Assembly (NCBI RefSeq): GCF_003044565.1
Contig: NZ_POXG01000001.1
Location: 620,001 to 684,000, forward strand
From: Neisseria sicca
GTDB taxonomy: Bacteria > Pseudomonadota > Gammaproteobacteria > Burkholderiales > Neisseriaceae
Length of the DNA: 64,000 bases
Direction: 5' to 3'
The notes under the pieces were generated by a model. That model did no database searches and had not been told where the DNA came from. It was given only the letters and a program-made list of their open reading frames with translations. This document shows, piece after piece, positions 18,101 through 25,736 of the stretch. Within the stretch, counting starts at the first letter, position 1; every line of letters begins with the position of its first letter. The position numbers and the translations under genes were made by a program.

Positions 18101-18577
18101 CAAATCCGGGCTGTGTACCAGCGCGCAGCACAAACTCAGCTTCTGCTTCATCCCGCCCGATAGCTTGCCCGCCGCCCTGCCGGAAAACGGCGCAAGGCGG
18201 GTCGCCTCCATCAGCCGCGCAATCTGCCGCGTGCGTTCCTGCCCGTCCAAACCAAACAGCCGCGCGTGAAAATCGATATTCTCATACACCGACAACGTAG
18301 GATACAGGTTGCGCCCCAAACCCTGCGGCATAAAGGCGATGCGGTGCGACAAGTCCCGCCGCACGTCCTTGTCCGCCATATCGCCGCCCAACACTTCCAC
18401 CCGTCCGTCCTGAATCACCTTCACCCCCGCCATCAGCGAGAGCAACGTCGATTTACCCACGCCGTCCGGCCCGATCAAACCGACCGTCGCGCCTTTCGGA
18501 ATGTCCAGCGACACATCGTCAAGCGCAAGGGTCTTGCCGTAGCGGTGGGAAAGGTTTTGGATGGAAACGGTATTCAT
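15182..18577 (-). CDS. RbbA-like ABC exporter: two ATPase domains fused to an ABC-2 permease, with an in-frame repeat-array linker
   Basis: 1131 residues; E. coli RbbA has about 911. Order: ATPase 1 (Walker A GPDGVGKST near 34, signature LSGGMKQKL, Walker B LLILDEPTTGVDP); ATPase 2 (Walker A GSNGCGKST near 300, LILDEPTSGVDP); a linker of about 250 residues (505-755); then an ABC-2 membrane domain (FARREAKELLRDKIRLFF to the end, six hydrophobic segments). The second ATPase has a weakened signature (LPLGIRQRLQL). The linker is low-complexity and comes from four tandem copies of an intergenic-type repeat kept in frame. Likely exports a hydrophobic substrate or drug with the YhhJ-like permease at 11335; the RbbA ribosome role in E. 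coli is not assumed. ATG at 18577, with only weak upstream pairing. Confidence 0.88.
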   Translation of the reverse strand: MNTVSIQNLSHRYGKTLALDDVSLDIPKGATVGLIGPDGVGKSTLLSLMAGVKVIQDGRVEVLGGDMADKDVRRDLSHRIAFMPQGLGRNLYPTLSVYENIDFHARLFGLDGQERTRQIARLMEATRLAPFSGRAAGKLSGGMKQKLSLCCALVHSPDLLILDEPTTGVDPLSRRQFWALVDDLRREHAGMTVIVATAYIEEAQRFERLLAMDAGRLLENKPTADVLAGYGTDVLEEAYVKMLPPEKQQGSGGLDITPFVPEPNAPPAMEAHGLTKRFGDFTAVDHVSFTIQKGEIFGFLGSNGCGKSTTMKMLTGLLEATEGDATLLGKPIDAGGLDTKMRVGYMSQAFSLYEELSVRRNLDLHARLYQMGAKGAAAVEEALQQFDLADVADTAPASLPLGIRQRLQLAAACLHHPEVLILDEPTSGVDPAARDMFWRHLLKLSREDKITIFVSTHFMNEAARCDRISFMHKGRVLAVGTPAELAARQNAPDLEEAFVQYLIEAESDNGHSQQGRLGQDPTMLSDSTRWVSTQPTAKAADFSDDQYEQNAKSSESEQSEFRQNTDGVHFERGRLGQDRTMLSDSTSWVSTQPTATVADFSDDLYKQNATSSENEQSEFRQNADGVHSEKGRLGQAPTIPSDSASWVSTQPTAAAADFSDDQYEQNARSSESEQSEFRQNTDGDGVYFEQGRLGQDPTMLSDSASWVSTQPMATVAQATHAEMASDNGHSQFSDDPEKHHPRPSEIPSVTPDTQNFKYRFSMIWTFARREAKELLRDKIRLFFAVFGPLIIMASVSWGISFDVRNLKFAVYDRDQTAASRELVEYFDGSRYFLQQPPIQSEAEIDTVLKSSGAILVIDIPSGFGRDLARGLKPEVGFYVDGSMPFNATNIRGYIGSLITAYTKDRIAESGLPVSLKAPAGIEPRFMYNQDFDSINAIAPGVMMLVLMMIPAMMSAVGVVREREIGSIANFYASPAAVAQYLIGKQLPYIAVGMVNFAAMMLMIIYLFGVPLKGSFAGLAIGTLLMVSATTALGLLISCFVRSQLAAIFATAIITMIPAQTYSGFLYPLSTMEGGALIIGKTFPSSWYYTVSVGSFTKGLHTADLLHEYAAIAAFAATSLILACVLLKKQEK
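16383..17065 (-). repeat. Four-copy tandem array of palindromic and DUS repeats inside the exporter gene
   Basis: The motif GTAGGTTGGGTCGAGACCCA begins at about 16443 (with ATAG), 16623, 16797 and 16971. Spacings are 180, 174 and 174 bases, all multiples of three. Each unit also has the inverse half (GACCCAACCTACC) and uptake sequences read as SDD or SSE. The array is flanked by a near-identical direct repeat encoding SDNGHSQ (about 16385-16407 and 17040-17062). The whole array is translated without a stop. Confidence 0.92.
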
Positions 18578-18616
18578 GATGCAGCCTTTTTTGCAGAAAA
18601 CGGGATTTCAGACGAC

Positions 18617-18997
18617 CTATTCGTAACGGCTGATTTCCAAAAGATTGCCGTCAGGGTCGCGCAAATAAACCGACCGTATCGCGCCGACCGCTCCCGTGCG
18701 CGGAACAATCCCGCTGATGGCTTCCACACCGTACGAAGCCAATTCTTCCAAAACCTGCTCCAACGGCGTCTCCGTCAACAAACACAAATCCGCCGTACCG
18801 CAGGCAGCATTTTCAGCATGAGGCACAACTTCCGCCCCGCGCATGTGCAGATTGATTTTCTGCCTGCCAAACAACAAAGCCTTACGCCCCTCGCCAAACG
18901 TGATTTCTTCCATACCCAAAATACGGGTGTAAAAATCAATACTGCGGGAAATATCGGCAACGGTTAAAACCAAATGATCCAGCGAAGTAATCTTCAT
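18617..18997 (-). CDS. VOC (glyoxalase/bleomycin resistance fold) family protein
   Basis: 126 residues forming two beta-alpha-beta3 units of the vicinal oxygen chelate fold: ITSLDHLVLTVADISRSIDF at the N-terminus and VYLRDPDGNLLEISRYE at the C-terminus. Likely metal ligands are H8 and the terminal glutamate (LLEISRYE). The family includes glyoxalases, dioxygenases and thiol-transferases, and this small single-domain version cannot be assigned a substrate. Good AAGGAGAT ribosome-binding site. It lies 39 bases upstream of the RbbA-like gene and may be co-transcribed with it. Confidence 0.85.
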   Translation of the reverse strand: MKITSLDHLVLTVADISRSIDFYTRILGMEEITFGEGRKALLFGRQKINLHMRGAEVVPHAENAACGTADLCLLTETPLEQVLEELASYGVEAISGIVPRTGAVGAIRSVYLRDPDGNLLEISRYE

Positions 18998-19043
18998 TTT
19001 TGTATCTCCTTAGTTTTGTTTTGGTCTGATCGCAAGCAACGAA

Positions 19044-19547
19044 TCAATCAGGCTTCCGACTTAAAACTTCTGCCAACGTTTTACCCGCAGGCGTGTATTC
19101 GCCTTCTTTTTCTCCGTAGAAGCCCGAATCCGCCAACACAATCTGTAAATCGTCAGGCTGGCGGAAATCATAAGCATAAAATACACCGCCGCCGTCAAAG
19201 GCAACCGGCAGGAAATGTGGGGCGTAAAACCAAAATTCGTAACTAAAATAAAATTCCACCACGTCTTTCGGCGAAAAATAGCCGAATTCTCGCCCGTTTC
19301 CTTCGATTTCGCCGCTTACGGCATAACGCCAAAGCTGCTCCATCTCTTCGGGAATATAAAAATAATCAGGCAGCCGCAGACCGGTGGCGGCAAATTTCTC
19401 CGCCACACCCGCTTCGGGGAAAGTCTGCGTCAAAGCACAAATACTTTCATCGCCAATGTGCTTGTCCGCCGTCTGAAAAAAACACGCCAAATCCTCATCA
19501 GATGCGGGCGCTTCGCGGCTGAGAAAGTTAAATTTCTCGTACCACAT
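19044..19547 (-). CDS. SMI1/KNR4 (SUKH)-like protein, possible orphan immunity protein
   Basis: About 167 residues from ATG 19547 (MWYEKFNFLSREAPASDED), two bases after the stop of the upstream lipoprotein gene. A TTG at 19577 is an overlapping alternative. No signal peptide. It is acidic and aromatic-rich, with the pattern of the SUKH superfamily (GLRLPDYFYIPEEMEQLW, FGYFSPKDVVEFYFSYEF, then a strand-rich C-terminus). SUKH proteins are frequent immunity partners of polymorphic toxins. No toxin gene is adjacent. The family call is by pattern only. Confidence 0.55.
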   Translation of the reverse strand: MWYEKFNFLSREAPASDEDLACFFQTADKHIGDESICALTQTFPEAGVAEKFAATGLRLPDYFYIPEEMEQLWRYAVSGEIEGNGREFGYFSPKDVVEFYFSYEFWFYAPHFLPVAFDGGGVFYAYDFRQPDDLQIVLADSGFYGEKEGEYTPAGKTLAEVLSRKPD

Positions 19548-19549
19548 CT

Positions 19550-20134
19550 TTAAAAGCTTGTTCCCGGCCTTGCGCAATAGTTTGCCGTAAGTTTTTTGGT
19601 TGGGCGGACACCGTCTTTTTCCTCATGACCGATATGGTAAACCTCAATGTCGCATCCATCTTCCTCTGACAGATAGCGGACTTCATAAGCCTCGCCTGCC
19701 TTAGGTGTGAAAGAAGCGGCAACTCGGCAACTATAATGTTGATTTCTCGTTTGAGACGAAAATGCGCCGTCCAAAACCACAGGCTGATTCCCCGATACGA
19801 CCATCTCGCGATAAGAATCACGGAAAACGAATCCGGTGTCTTTTTCCGTTTTACGGCTCAACTCGGTAGGCGGAATACCGATCGAAATATTCCTAACCTT
19901 ACGCGGCAATCCGTTGACAAAACGACGGTTTACCGCGTTCCGTTTTGTTCCCTCCCATTTTGCGCAGTCCGTTTCAGGATATATGCGGATCAAATCCGAA
20001 CCGTATGAACCATACGAGCGGATTTGTGCCTGAATGCCCGGATCGAAAGAAACGTTTTTCTTCACAACCTGACTCTGCATCGAGCCACACGCCGACAACA
20101 GTAAAACAGAACCCAAGAGTACAACTGATTTCAT
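19550..20134 (-). CDS. Putative lipoprotein, function unknown
   Basis: 194 residues with a lipoprotein signal (MKSVVLLGSVLLLSACGS, lipobox LSAC), so likely lipidated and envelope-bound. The ATG at 20134 follows GGAGAAAATA. A longer in-frame extension upstream would translate an uptake sequence (FQTT) and is rejected. The mature part has an RIYPETDCAKWEGTKR block and three further cysteines. No family recognised. It is tightly linked to the SUKH-like gene downstream (2-base gap), and a second immunity-like gene lies just upstream, so the three form a small accessory unit. Confidence 0.75.
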   Translation of the reverse strand: MKSVVLLGSVLLLSACGSMQSQVVKKNVSFDPGIQAQIRSYGSYGSDLIRIYPETDCAKWEGTKRNAVNRRFVNGLPRKVRNISIGIPPTELSRKTEKDTGFVFRDSYREMVVSGNQPVVLDGAFSSQTRNQHYSCRVAASFTPKAGEAYEVRYLSEEDGCDIEVYHIGHEEKDGVRPTKKLTANYCARPGTSF

Positions 20135-20219
20135 TATTTTCTCCAAATTTTCAAAATATAAATGATAAACAAGATTGCAACGTAGTCGGTCATTCCAAAA
20201 AGTCGTCTGAAAAACCGTC

Positions 20220-20837
20220 CTAACTGTTTTCAGACGGCCTCTCGACCTCCAAATAACGATGCTCCGGCATACCGACATCCCGCGTAACCGGATTATCCAT
20301 CAACGGAAAAAAGCCGTCCTCCAGCTCATACAGCAACTGTCCCCAAAAAGCATCTTCCGCAGCCGCCTCAGGATCAGCTTGCTCCAGCCAACGGGTCAAG
20401 TTTTCGGCTATCTCTCTATCTTTTGGCAACCCGCCTTTCACAACAAAGCCTGACTTGAGCTGAAACACCGCCGCCATCAAACGGCAATAAGTCTGCACAA
20501 ACAAATCCAAACTGCTGTTGGCAAACACCAGCTCCTTATCCCAAGCATTTTCCGCTTCGGGCGAATACAGCCATACCCGACCGTCTGCACCAACGACAAA
20601 ATAAGCCCCGCCATAACCATACTTACCGAAACAACGCGCCTCGCCAAGCGGTGTATCGATAGACACCGTTTCATCGGAAAAGCGGACGAAATAAAAACGG
20701 GCGGGCGGATAGCCTGTCAAAAGCGCAATCACATCGCGACAATAATCTTCAAGCGACGCCTTCTTATCCGAAACATAATCGGCAGAACTGCTTATCGCAA
20801 TACCGTCAGCAGTTAAAGCACGGTACAAATCAAACAT
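20220..20837 (-). CDS. SUKH-4-like hypothetical protein, possible immunity protein
   Basis: 205 residues, cytosolic. It contains blocks resembling SUKH-type immunity proteins: a glycine-rich turn followed by a strand (CFGKYGYGGAYFVVGADGRV, then WLYSPEAENAWDKELVFANS) and a helix (SLDLFVQTYCRLMAAVF). Its last codons (ERPSENS) are made by an uptake-sequence end, which may have replaced the original C-terminus. The assignment is tentative. It lies upstream of the lipoprotein/SUKH pair on the same strand with an 85-base gap. Confidence 0.5.
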   Translation of the reverse strand: MFDLYRALTADGIAISSSADYVSDKKASLEDYCRDVIALLTGYPPARFYFVRFSDETVSIDTPLGEARCFGKYGYGGAYFVVGADGRVWLYSPEAENAWDKELVFANSSLDLFVQTYCRLMAAVFQLKSGFVVKGGLPKDREIAENLTRWLEQADPEAAAEDAFWGQLLYELEDGFFPLMDNPVTRDVGMPEHRYLEVERPSENS

Positions 20838-20922
20838 ACGGTTTCCTTGTTTTCAGACGACCTCATGCCATCGAATGCAACGATAAACATCACCTTATTT
20901 ATCTAAAGGATACAACGAACAA

Positions 20923-20962
20923 AGGTCGTCTGAAAACCTTGTTAATCGGTTTTCAGACGACC
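20923..20962 (-). terminator. DUS-pair terminator after ubiE
   Basis: AGGTCGTCTGAA (20923-20934) and its inverse (20952-20962), preceded on the plus strand by AAA, giving a short U-run for minus-strand transcripts leaving ubiE. Confidence 0.7.
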
Positions 20963-21041
20963 CTTTTCCAGTTATTGATATGAAGCGACTTCTTTTAAAT
21001 AATCTATTCGTATCAAACAGATAGTTCAGCCAAGTCCAATA

Positions 21042-21779
21042 TCAGAACTTCACGCCTTTATGTAAGGCTACGATGCCTGCGCTCATGTTATGGTAATCGA
21101 CGCTGTCGAAACCGGCATCCAGCATCATTTGTTTCAAGGTTTCTTGATCGGGGTGCATGCGGATGGATTCTGCCAGATATTGATAGCTGTCTGCGTCTTT
21201 GGCAATGAGTTTACCCATGACCGGCAGTAGTTTGAAGGAATACAAATCGTATGCGCCTTCCAGTGGTTTGTAGACTTTGGAAAATTCCAATACCAAGAGC
21301 GTTCCGCCCGGTTTGAGCACGCGGTACATTTCTTTGAGGGCGGCATCTTTGTGGGTCATGTTGCGCAGACCGAAGGCGACGGAAACCAGGTTAAAATAAT
21401 TGTCAGGAAACGGTAATTTTTCGGCATCGGCAAGCGATACGGGCAAAATCAAACCTTCGTTAAGCAGCCTGTCGCGGCCGACGGTCAGCATGGAGGAGTT
21501 GATATCGGTCAGCCAGACTTCGCCCTCTTTGCCCACACGCTTGGCCCAGCCGCGCGACAAGTCTCCTGTACCACCGGCGATATCCAGCACTTTATCGCCC
21601 TTTTTCAGACGAGCGGTATTGATGGTGAAATGTTTCCAAACGCGATGCAGGCCGGCAGACATGACATCATTCATGATGTCGTAGTTTTTGGCTACGGAAT
21701 GGAACACTTCAGCCACTTTACCTGCCTTTTCTTCTTCGTTTACGGTAGTGAAACCGAAATGGGTTTTGTGGTCGCTCAT
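21042..21779 (-). CDS. ubiE: Ubiquinone/menaquinone biosynthesis C-methyltransferase
   Basis: SAM-dependent C-methylation of the benzoquinol ring (and demethylmenaquinol where present) in quinone synthesis. 245 residues, the usual length. It begins with the family block [20 protein letters not shown] and [23 protein letters not shown] motif I is [16 protein letters not shown], and UbiE motifs [20 protein letters not shown] and [18 protein letters not shown] are intact. Transcribed away from a DUS hairpin that separates it from the DUF1266 gene upstream. In many betaproteobacteria a DUF971 gene lies next to ubiE; here one is present two genes away. Confidence 0.97.
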   Translation of the reverse strand: MSDHKTHFGFTTVNEEEKAGKVAEVFHSVAKNYDIMNDVMSAGLHRVWKHFTINTARLKKGDKVLDIAGGTGDLSRGWAKRVGKEGEVWLTDINSSMLTVGRDRLLNEGLILPVSLADAEKLPFPDNYFNLVSVAFGLRNMTHKDAALKEMYRVLKPGGTLLVLEFSKVYKPLEGAYDLYSFKLLPVMGKLIAKDADSYQYLAESIRMHPDQETLKQMMLDAGFDSVDYHNMSAGIVALHKGVKF

Positions 21780-21834
21780 AGAGGCTCTTTCCTAAAATAA
21801 TCTGTAATCAATATGGTTTAAACGGTATTTCGAT

Positions 21835-21868
21835 TTTCAGACGACCTTGTTCTAGGGGTCGTCTGAAA
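21835..21868 (-). terminator. DUS-pair hairpin between the DUF1266 gene and ubiE
   Basis: TTCAGACGACCT (21835-21846) and GGGTCGTCTGAA (21857-21868) pair across a 10-base loop just after the DUF1266 gene stop. Probable terminator, so ubiE likely has its own promoter in the 55 bases before its start. Confidence 0.6.
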
Positions 21869-21874
21869 GTTTAA

Positions 21875-23356
21875 TCATTGAGAGGCAAACCTGTCTTTCA
21901 ATTTGTTCATGGCTACGCCGAATGCTGAAATTTCATCTCTGAAGGTGATGGCGTTTTTATCGTCATCCACTGTATGCTTTTTGTGAAGTAGCTTGGTATA
22001 GTCCAGCAGATTGATTGCCAAATAATCTTTTTTATTGAGATAACAGCGCAATTCTCCCGTGTAGTGGCATTGTACCCTCAAGACCGTATCTTTCCAGTCG
22101 ATTCTGTATAGTTTCTTGAAAAATAAAACGCCTTTTTTCAGATAAATACCTCGGTTGGTCAGCAGCGCATCAGCCATACCAAAGCTGCTTGATGCGGAAT
22201 AGGTGTTTGCCAAGATGGGCCACTCGCCCGGTTCCAGCTTCAATTTAAAGGCATCCAATAATTTTTTGGTTTCCTCAAACAAGGAAGAACTCATCTCTAA
22301 AGTATCGACCGGGGAAATAAAGGATTGGACTTCATTCACTTTGGTCAATAAGGCTTCACAACGGCGGCTTTTAAACGTATTTAGGAAATCCGTGTAATAA
22401 ATGTCGATCATGTCGGTAAAATCAGCCATTGTCAGACCGATTTTCGAACTTTCGTCCTCATAATCTTTTAAGAGTAACGCGACATTTTCCTGATTTTGTT
22501 TGATGTCCGACAGGCTGATATATTTTTCAAGCAGCGAACAGAGCCTGCTTTTTGCCTGTTCCCAACTGTCTGTCCAAATACCGCTTGCCGCGAAAGCATC
22601 ATAAGGCGAGGTAATGGCGATATAGACCGATGCACCTCTTTCGCTCAAATCCGTTTTCGTGCCTATGCCTTTGAAATCCCAATAAGCACCTCCCAAAATA
22701 TAACTTGCGATGTACTCCTCCCAGCTGCCGAACATTTTTAATATTTTTTCGCCGTAAAATTCAATCAGTTTTTCATAATCCTGACGTTTTAAATAGCCGA
22801 CTGCAAAGCTGTTGCTGATAATCTGTACAATCCGCGCATAATCAAATCCGCGCATATTTTGCTTTTCACATAATGCATAGAAATCAGCGGCATCGGTGCA
22901 GAAACGTTCAAAATAAGAAACATCTTTCTTTCGGAAAAAATATTTTGTCAGCCTTAAAAGAAAGGCTTTCTGCTTGTTGAAGTCTGATTCCGTATATTCA
23001 ACGCCAAACTGATCGAAATAGGTTTTGACGGCATGATCATCCAAAAATTCGACTATAAATGCCTCAACGGGCATATTCGAAGCGTTGCCCTTCGCTCGCT
23101 TCAGGGCAGAAATTAAGACGCAAAAATAAACGTTCTGATCGAATCCGTTTATCGCATCAAGCGCACTCTTTTCATTTCTGACGCCGTAATACTCTTCCAA
23201 TGCCTGCGCCAACTCTGCCAAACTGCTTTGGCTTGCATCTTCAATCCCGCTAAAAAAATGGCTTCGCGCATATTGTTCGGAAATAAAAATCAAATCAATG
23301 GGTGAAACGCGATAAGTGAAGGCAAAAAGTGTATAAGGAACAAAGGTGATGTCCAT
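21875..23356 (-). CDS. DUF1266-like hypothetical protein
   Basis: 493 residues, no signal peptide. The middle (FDYARIVQIISNSFAVGYLK, then a helix and SWEEYIASYILGGAYWDF) matches the pattern of DUF1266 proteins such as E. coli YbeU/YbeR: a W/R-rich helix, a GYL turn, then SWEE..SY..G..W. The C-terminal part (GMADALLTNRGIYLKKG, LYRIDWKDTVLRVQ) resembles a small PH-like beta domain. DUF1266 proteins appear near T6SS or polymorphic toxin genes in some genomes, but the function is unknown. Codon choice is AT-richer than ubiE. It follows the DUF971 gene by 35 bases, so probably the same transcript. Confidence 0.65.
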   Translation of the reverse strand: MDITFVPYTLFAFTYRVSPIDLIFISEQYARSHFFSGIEDASQSSLAELAQALEEYYGVRNEKSALDAINGFDQNVYFCVLISALKRAKGNASNMPVEAFIVEFLDDHAVKTYFDQFGVEYTESDFNKQKAFLLRLTKYFFRKKDVSYFERFCTDAADFYALCEKQNMRGFDYARIVQIISNSFAVGYLKRQDYEKLIEFYGEKILKMFGSWEEYIASYILGGAYWDFKGIGTKTDLSERGASVYIAITSPYDAFAASGIWTDSWEQAKSRLCSLLEKYISLSDIKQNQENVALLLKDYEDESSKIGLTMADFTDMIDIYYTDFLNTFKSRRCEALLTKVNEVQSFISPVDTLEMSSSLFEETKKLLDAFKLKLEPGEWPILANTYSASSSFGMADALLTNRGIYLKKGVLFFKKLYRIDWKDTVLRVQCHYTGELRCYLNKKDYLAINLLDYTKLLHKKHTVDDDKNAITFRDEISAFGVAMNKLKDRFASQ

Positions 23357-23390
23357 CTGACGCTTTCAAAAGAATCGATACGCTCAGCAA

Positions 23391-23819
23391 TCAATGATGC
23401 CCGCCGCAACTGCCGCTGCCGCAGGAATGTTTGTTACCGGCAACGAGGTCATCGGCACTCGGCATTCGAGAAGCTCCGGCTTCTTTCATTCTGCGGAGAT
23501 AATCCTGCCAAAGCGCATCATAATCGTAAGCCAATTTATAAAGATAAGCCCAGTCATACAAGCCGCTATTGTGACCGTCTGAAAAAGTAATTTTGAGCGC
23601 ATACTGACCGACGGGGTCCAAATCGGAAATCGTGACTTCTGCTTTACCTGTCTGCAAGACATCCTGTCCTGCGCCATGCCCGCGCACTTCCGCGCTGGGA
23701 GAGTAAACGCGGAGAAATTCGGCAGGAAGGGTTTTGCGTTCGCCGCGATAAACCAAAACCAAAGCCGATCGGTCATGTTGCAAACGGATTTCTTCTGGAA
23801 TGTTATCAACTTGGTTCAT
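23391..23819 (-). CDS. DUF971 (gamma-butyrobetaine hydroxylase-like N-terminal domain) protein
   Basis: 142 residues of the DUF971 family, a zinc-binding-like domain also found at the N-terminus of gamma-butyrobetaine hydroxylases and linked to Fe-S or ubiquinone-related contexts. Key blocks: PEEIRLQHDRSALVLVYRG, LPAEFLRVYSPSAEVRGHG, VGQYALKITFSDGHNSGLYD and WAYLYKLAYDYDALWQDYL. The C-terminus ends with a metal-binding-like CGSGSCGGHH. The start codon overlaps the stop of a small membrane-protein frame upstream (ACATGA). Confidence 0.9.
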   Translation of the reverse strand: MNQVDNIPEEIRLQHDRSALVLVYRGERKTLPAEFLRVYSPSAEVRGHGAGQDVLQTGKAEVTISDLDPVGQYALKITFSDGHNSGLYDWAYLYKLAYDYDALWQDYLRRMKEAGASRMPSADDLVAGNKHSCGSGSCGGHH

Positions 23820-23995
23820 GTCATACCCCCCATTTTCTTTCGCAGCACCGCTACTCGGATTGAAAAAACGCCGCCCAAAAACGCAGACAGCAAGATTAAA
23901 AAAAGCGAAAAACGGTTCAGCGCAATCCGCATCGGCATATCCAAACCCAAATCAAACACTGCCAAAACCACATATATCAGGAAAGAAAGCATCAT
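23816..23995 (-). CDS. Small two-TM membrane protein coupled to the DUF971 gene
   Basis: A 59-codon frame (from ATGATG at 23995) encodes two hydrophobic segments (MMLSFLIYVVLAVF and LFLILLSAFLGGVFSI) and a basic tail (VAVLRKKMGGMT). Its TGA overlaps the DUF971 start. The open frame continues upstream to 24088 without ATG, GTG or TTG, and the upstream residues (NNDPHPKIAAHTRYAFVC) look coding. The native start may therefore be a rare codon, or an upstream start has been lost. Near the end there is a G6 tract. Family not recognised. Confidence 0.5.
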   Translation of the reverse strand: MMLSFLIYVVLAVFDLGLDMPMRIALNRFSLFLILLSAFLGGVFSIRVAVLRKKMGGMT

Positions 23996-24120
23996 CAGTC
24001 CGATACAGACAAAGGCATAACGCGTATGGGCGGCAATTTTCGGATGCGGATCGTTGTTTGAGAAACAAGAAATAAAATTTCCGCTATTCTAACAGTTTTA
24101 CGGTTTACCCAAATAAAAAG

Positions 24121-24277
24121 TATAGTGGATTAAATTTAAATCAGGACAAGGCAACGAAGCCGTAGACAGTACAGATAGTACGGAACCGATTCACTTGGTG
24201 CTTCAACACCTTAGAGAATCGTTCTCTTTGAGCTAAGGCGAGGCAACGCCGTACTGGTTTAAAGTTAAGCCACTATA
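24121..24277. repeat. Correia repeat-enclosed element (157 bp)
   Basis: Full-length CREE with left end TATAGTGGATTAAATTTAAA and right end AAGCCACTATA (one change). It lies downstream of the CAP-protein gene and upstream of the small membrane-protein gene, both minus strand. Nothing else is seen in 24089-24354 except a DUS hairpin. Confidence 0.95.
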
Positions 24278-24310
24278 TATTGCCCTACCCTACCTTATTG
24301 CGTATGAAAA

Positions 24311-24347
24311 AGGTCGTCTGAAAACCTGTTTGGATTTCAGACGACCT
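24311..24347 (-). terminator. DUS-pair terminator after the CAP-domain gene
   Basis: AGGTCGTCTGAA (24311-24322) and its inverse (24336-24347). The plus-strand AAAA before it gives a U-run for the minus-strand transcript. Confidence 0.75.
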
Positions 24348-24354
24348 TGATTGC

Positions 24355-25644
24355 CTATTGCCAGATATAAAGCAAGACTGCCTTATCATTTTCTTCTTTC
24401 GGCGTTAAACGGACATCATCTCCTTTATCTCCGGTAACCCGTACCACCATACCGCCGATCTGACGCTCCATGACTTCAAGTTTCGCTTTGCCGCGTTGGC
24501 GGTAAACATACTCCTCGCATTCCCGCTGACACCAAAAATCCTTCCAATGAATGAAATATTTCTTGCCCGATTCAATAGCCAGTTTCTCTCCGCCCTTAAC
24601 GATGAAATAAGGATAATCAGGCTTTTTCGTTCTGAAAGTCCATTCGGCTTTTTTAGATTTGCCATTGCGTTCATACTCGAATACGGCGCGATACGCGGTA
24701 TCGTATTCCAAAGGCGACAAGGGAAATAAGGCAAACTGTCGATCAGAAAACGTATGATTCGGATCATTGCTTGCCGTCATCACCTTGACCTTCTCTATTT
24801 CGGATTTGCCTTGGTAAAGCTTGAAAGACTTCATTCGGATTTTTCCGGCAGATTCCGCAAAAGCAATACTGACCGGATTGCCGGTAAATTCGTAGCCGGG
24901 CATGGGGTCGGGATGTTCGCCGTGAAAATCCGGCATGGCAAAATTGCCTTGCGGATAAACGACATAAAGAAACTCGCGTTGCGCCTTGATTTCGTCCGCA
25001 TAAACAATGGCATGGTTGTTGCAGGCATTTTGATAGTAACGCCGCCCCGGTTCAGGATAAACCCTGCCTAAACCGCAATAAAAATTAAACTGATGATTTC
25101 CCTGATTGATGGCGACTGATATGCGCCCATCACGATGCTCAAATGCTGCACCGGCTTCATCAATGCCTTGTTCCAACAGAGAGAAGCGGTGATAAATGGC
25201 GGTCATCAAACCGTCAATCTGCTGCTGAACAGGCAAATGGGTATCTACCTCTTCAGGATACGGGTAAAAACCGGTGCTGATATTTTCATGTACGCCATCA
25301 TAAAAATAACCGACCCTTTGGGCGCGTTCCGCCGGACGGTTGCCCGTGAAAAACGGATTGCTGCGATGACGTTCGTCATGACCGTCTTCAGGGTTCTGCA
25401 ACAAATAACGCGCATGATTGCGGGCAGATTTTTCTAAAACCGATGAATGCGCCAAAGTCGGCAACCCCGCGTTTGCACGCAAAAAGTTCAGGTAAGCCAA
25501 TCCGCCGAATGACGAAACGGAAGACCTGTCATGCGGCGACTCAGCATGAATCAGCTCGTCATGGGAAATCCTATGGTTTTGCTGGTAATAAAAAAAACCG
25601 AATGCCGCAGCCAGCAGCAGAAGCCAGAAAGTGAGATTTTTCAT
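24355..25644 (-). CDS. CAP-domain (SCP/PR-1-like) exported or membrane-anchored protein
   Basis: 429 residues with one N-terminal hydrophobic segment (NLTFWLLLLAAAFGFFYY), acting as signal or anchor. The CAP domain follows: YLNFLRANAGLPTLAHSSVL, SARNHARYLLQN, then HENISTGFYPYPEE and HRFSLLEQGIDEAGAAFEHR. The histidines and glutamates of the CAP cavity appear present (HARY, HENI, HRFS). After about residue 210 comes a beta-rich domain with an Ig-like pattern (YDTAYRAVFEYERNGKSKK) and cysteines in WCQRECEEYVY. CAP proteins bind lipids or small molecules or act as proteases; the role here is unknown. Monocistronic. Confidence 0.82.
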   Translation of the reverse strand: MKNLTFWLLLLAAAFGFFYYQQNHRISHDELIHAESPHDRSSVSSFGGLAYLNFLRANAGLPTLAHSSVLEKSARNHARYLLQNPEDGHDERHRSNPFFTGNRPAERAQRVGYFYDGVHENISTGFYPYPEEVDTHLPVQQQIDGLMTAIYHRFSLLEQGIDEAGAAFEHRDGRISVAINQGNHQFNFYCGLGRVYPEPGRRYYQNACNNHAIVYADEIKAQREFLYVVYPQGNFAMPDFHGEHPDPMPGYEFTGNPVSIAFAESAGKIRMKSFKLYQGKSEIEKVKVMTASNDPNHTFSDRQFALFPLSPLEYDTAYRAVFEYERNGKSKKAEWTFRTKKPDYPYFIVKGGEKLAIESGKKYFIHWKDFWCQRECEEYVYRQRGKAKLEVMERQIGGMVVRVTGDKGDDVRLTPKEENDKAVLLYIWQ

Positions 25645-25736
25645 CTTGTTATCAATATAAGTGAGAAGACGGCGAAAGTTATGCCTATTTCATTGCAAAT
25701 TCTGAATCATACAGGATAAAGGTCGTCTGAAAAACC

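Noticed and set aside
16976-18163. 395-codon plus-strand frame opposite the RbbA-like gene
   Set aside because: Antisense shadow; the ATPase motifs on the other strand are unambiguous.
23824-23832. Phase-variable homopolymer (G6) in the small membrane-protein frame
   Set aside because: Six bases is short for neisserial phase variation and it lies at the very end of the frame.
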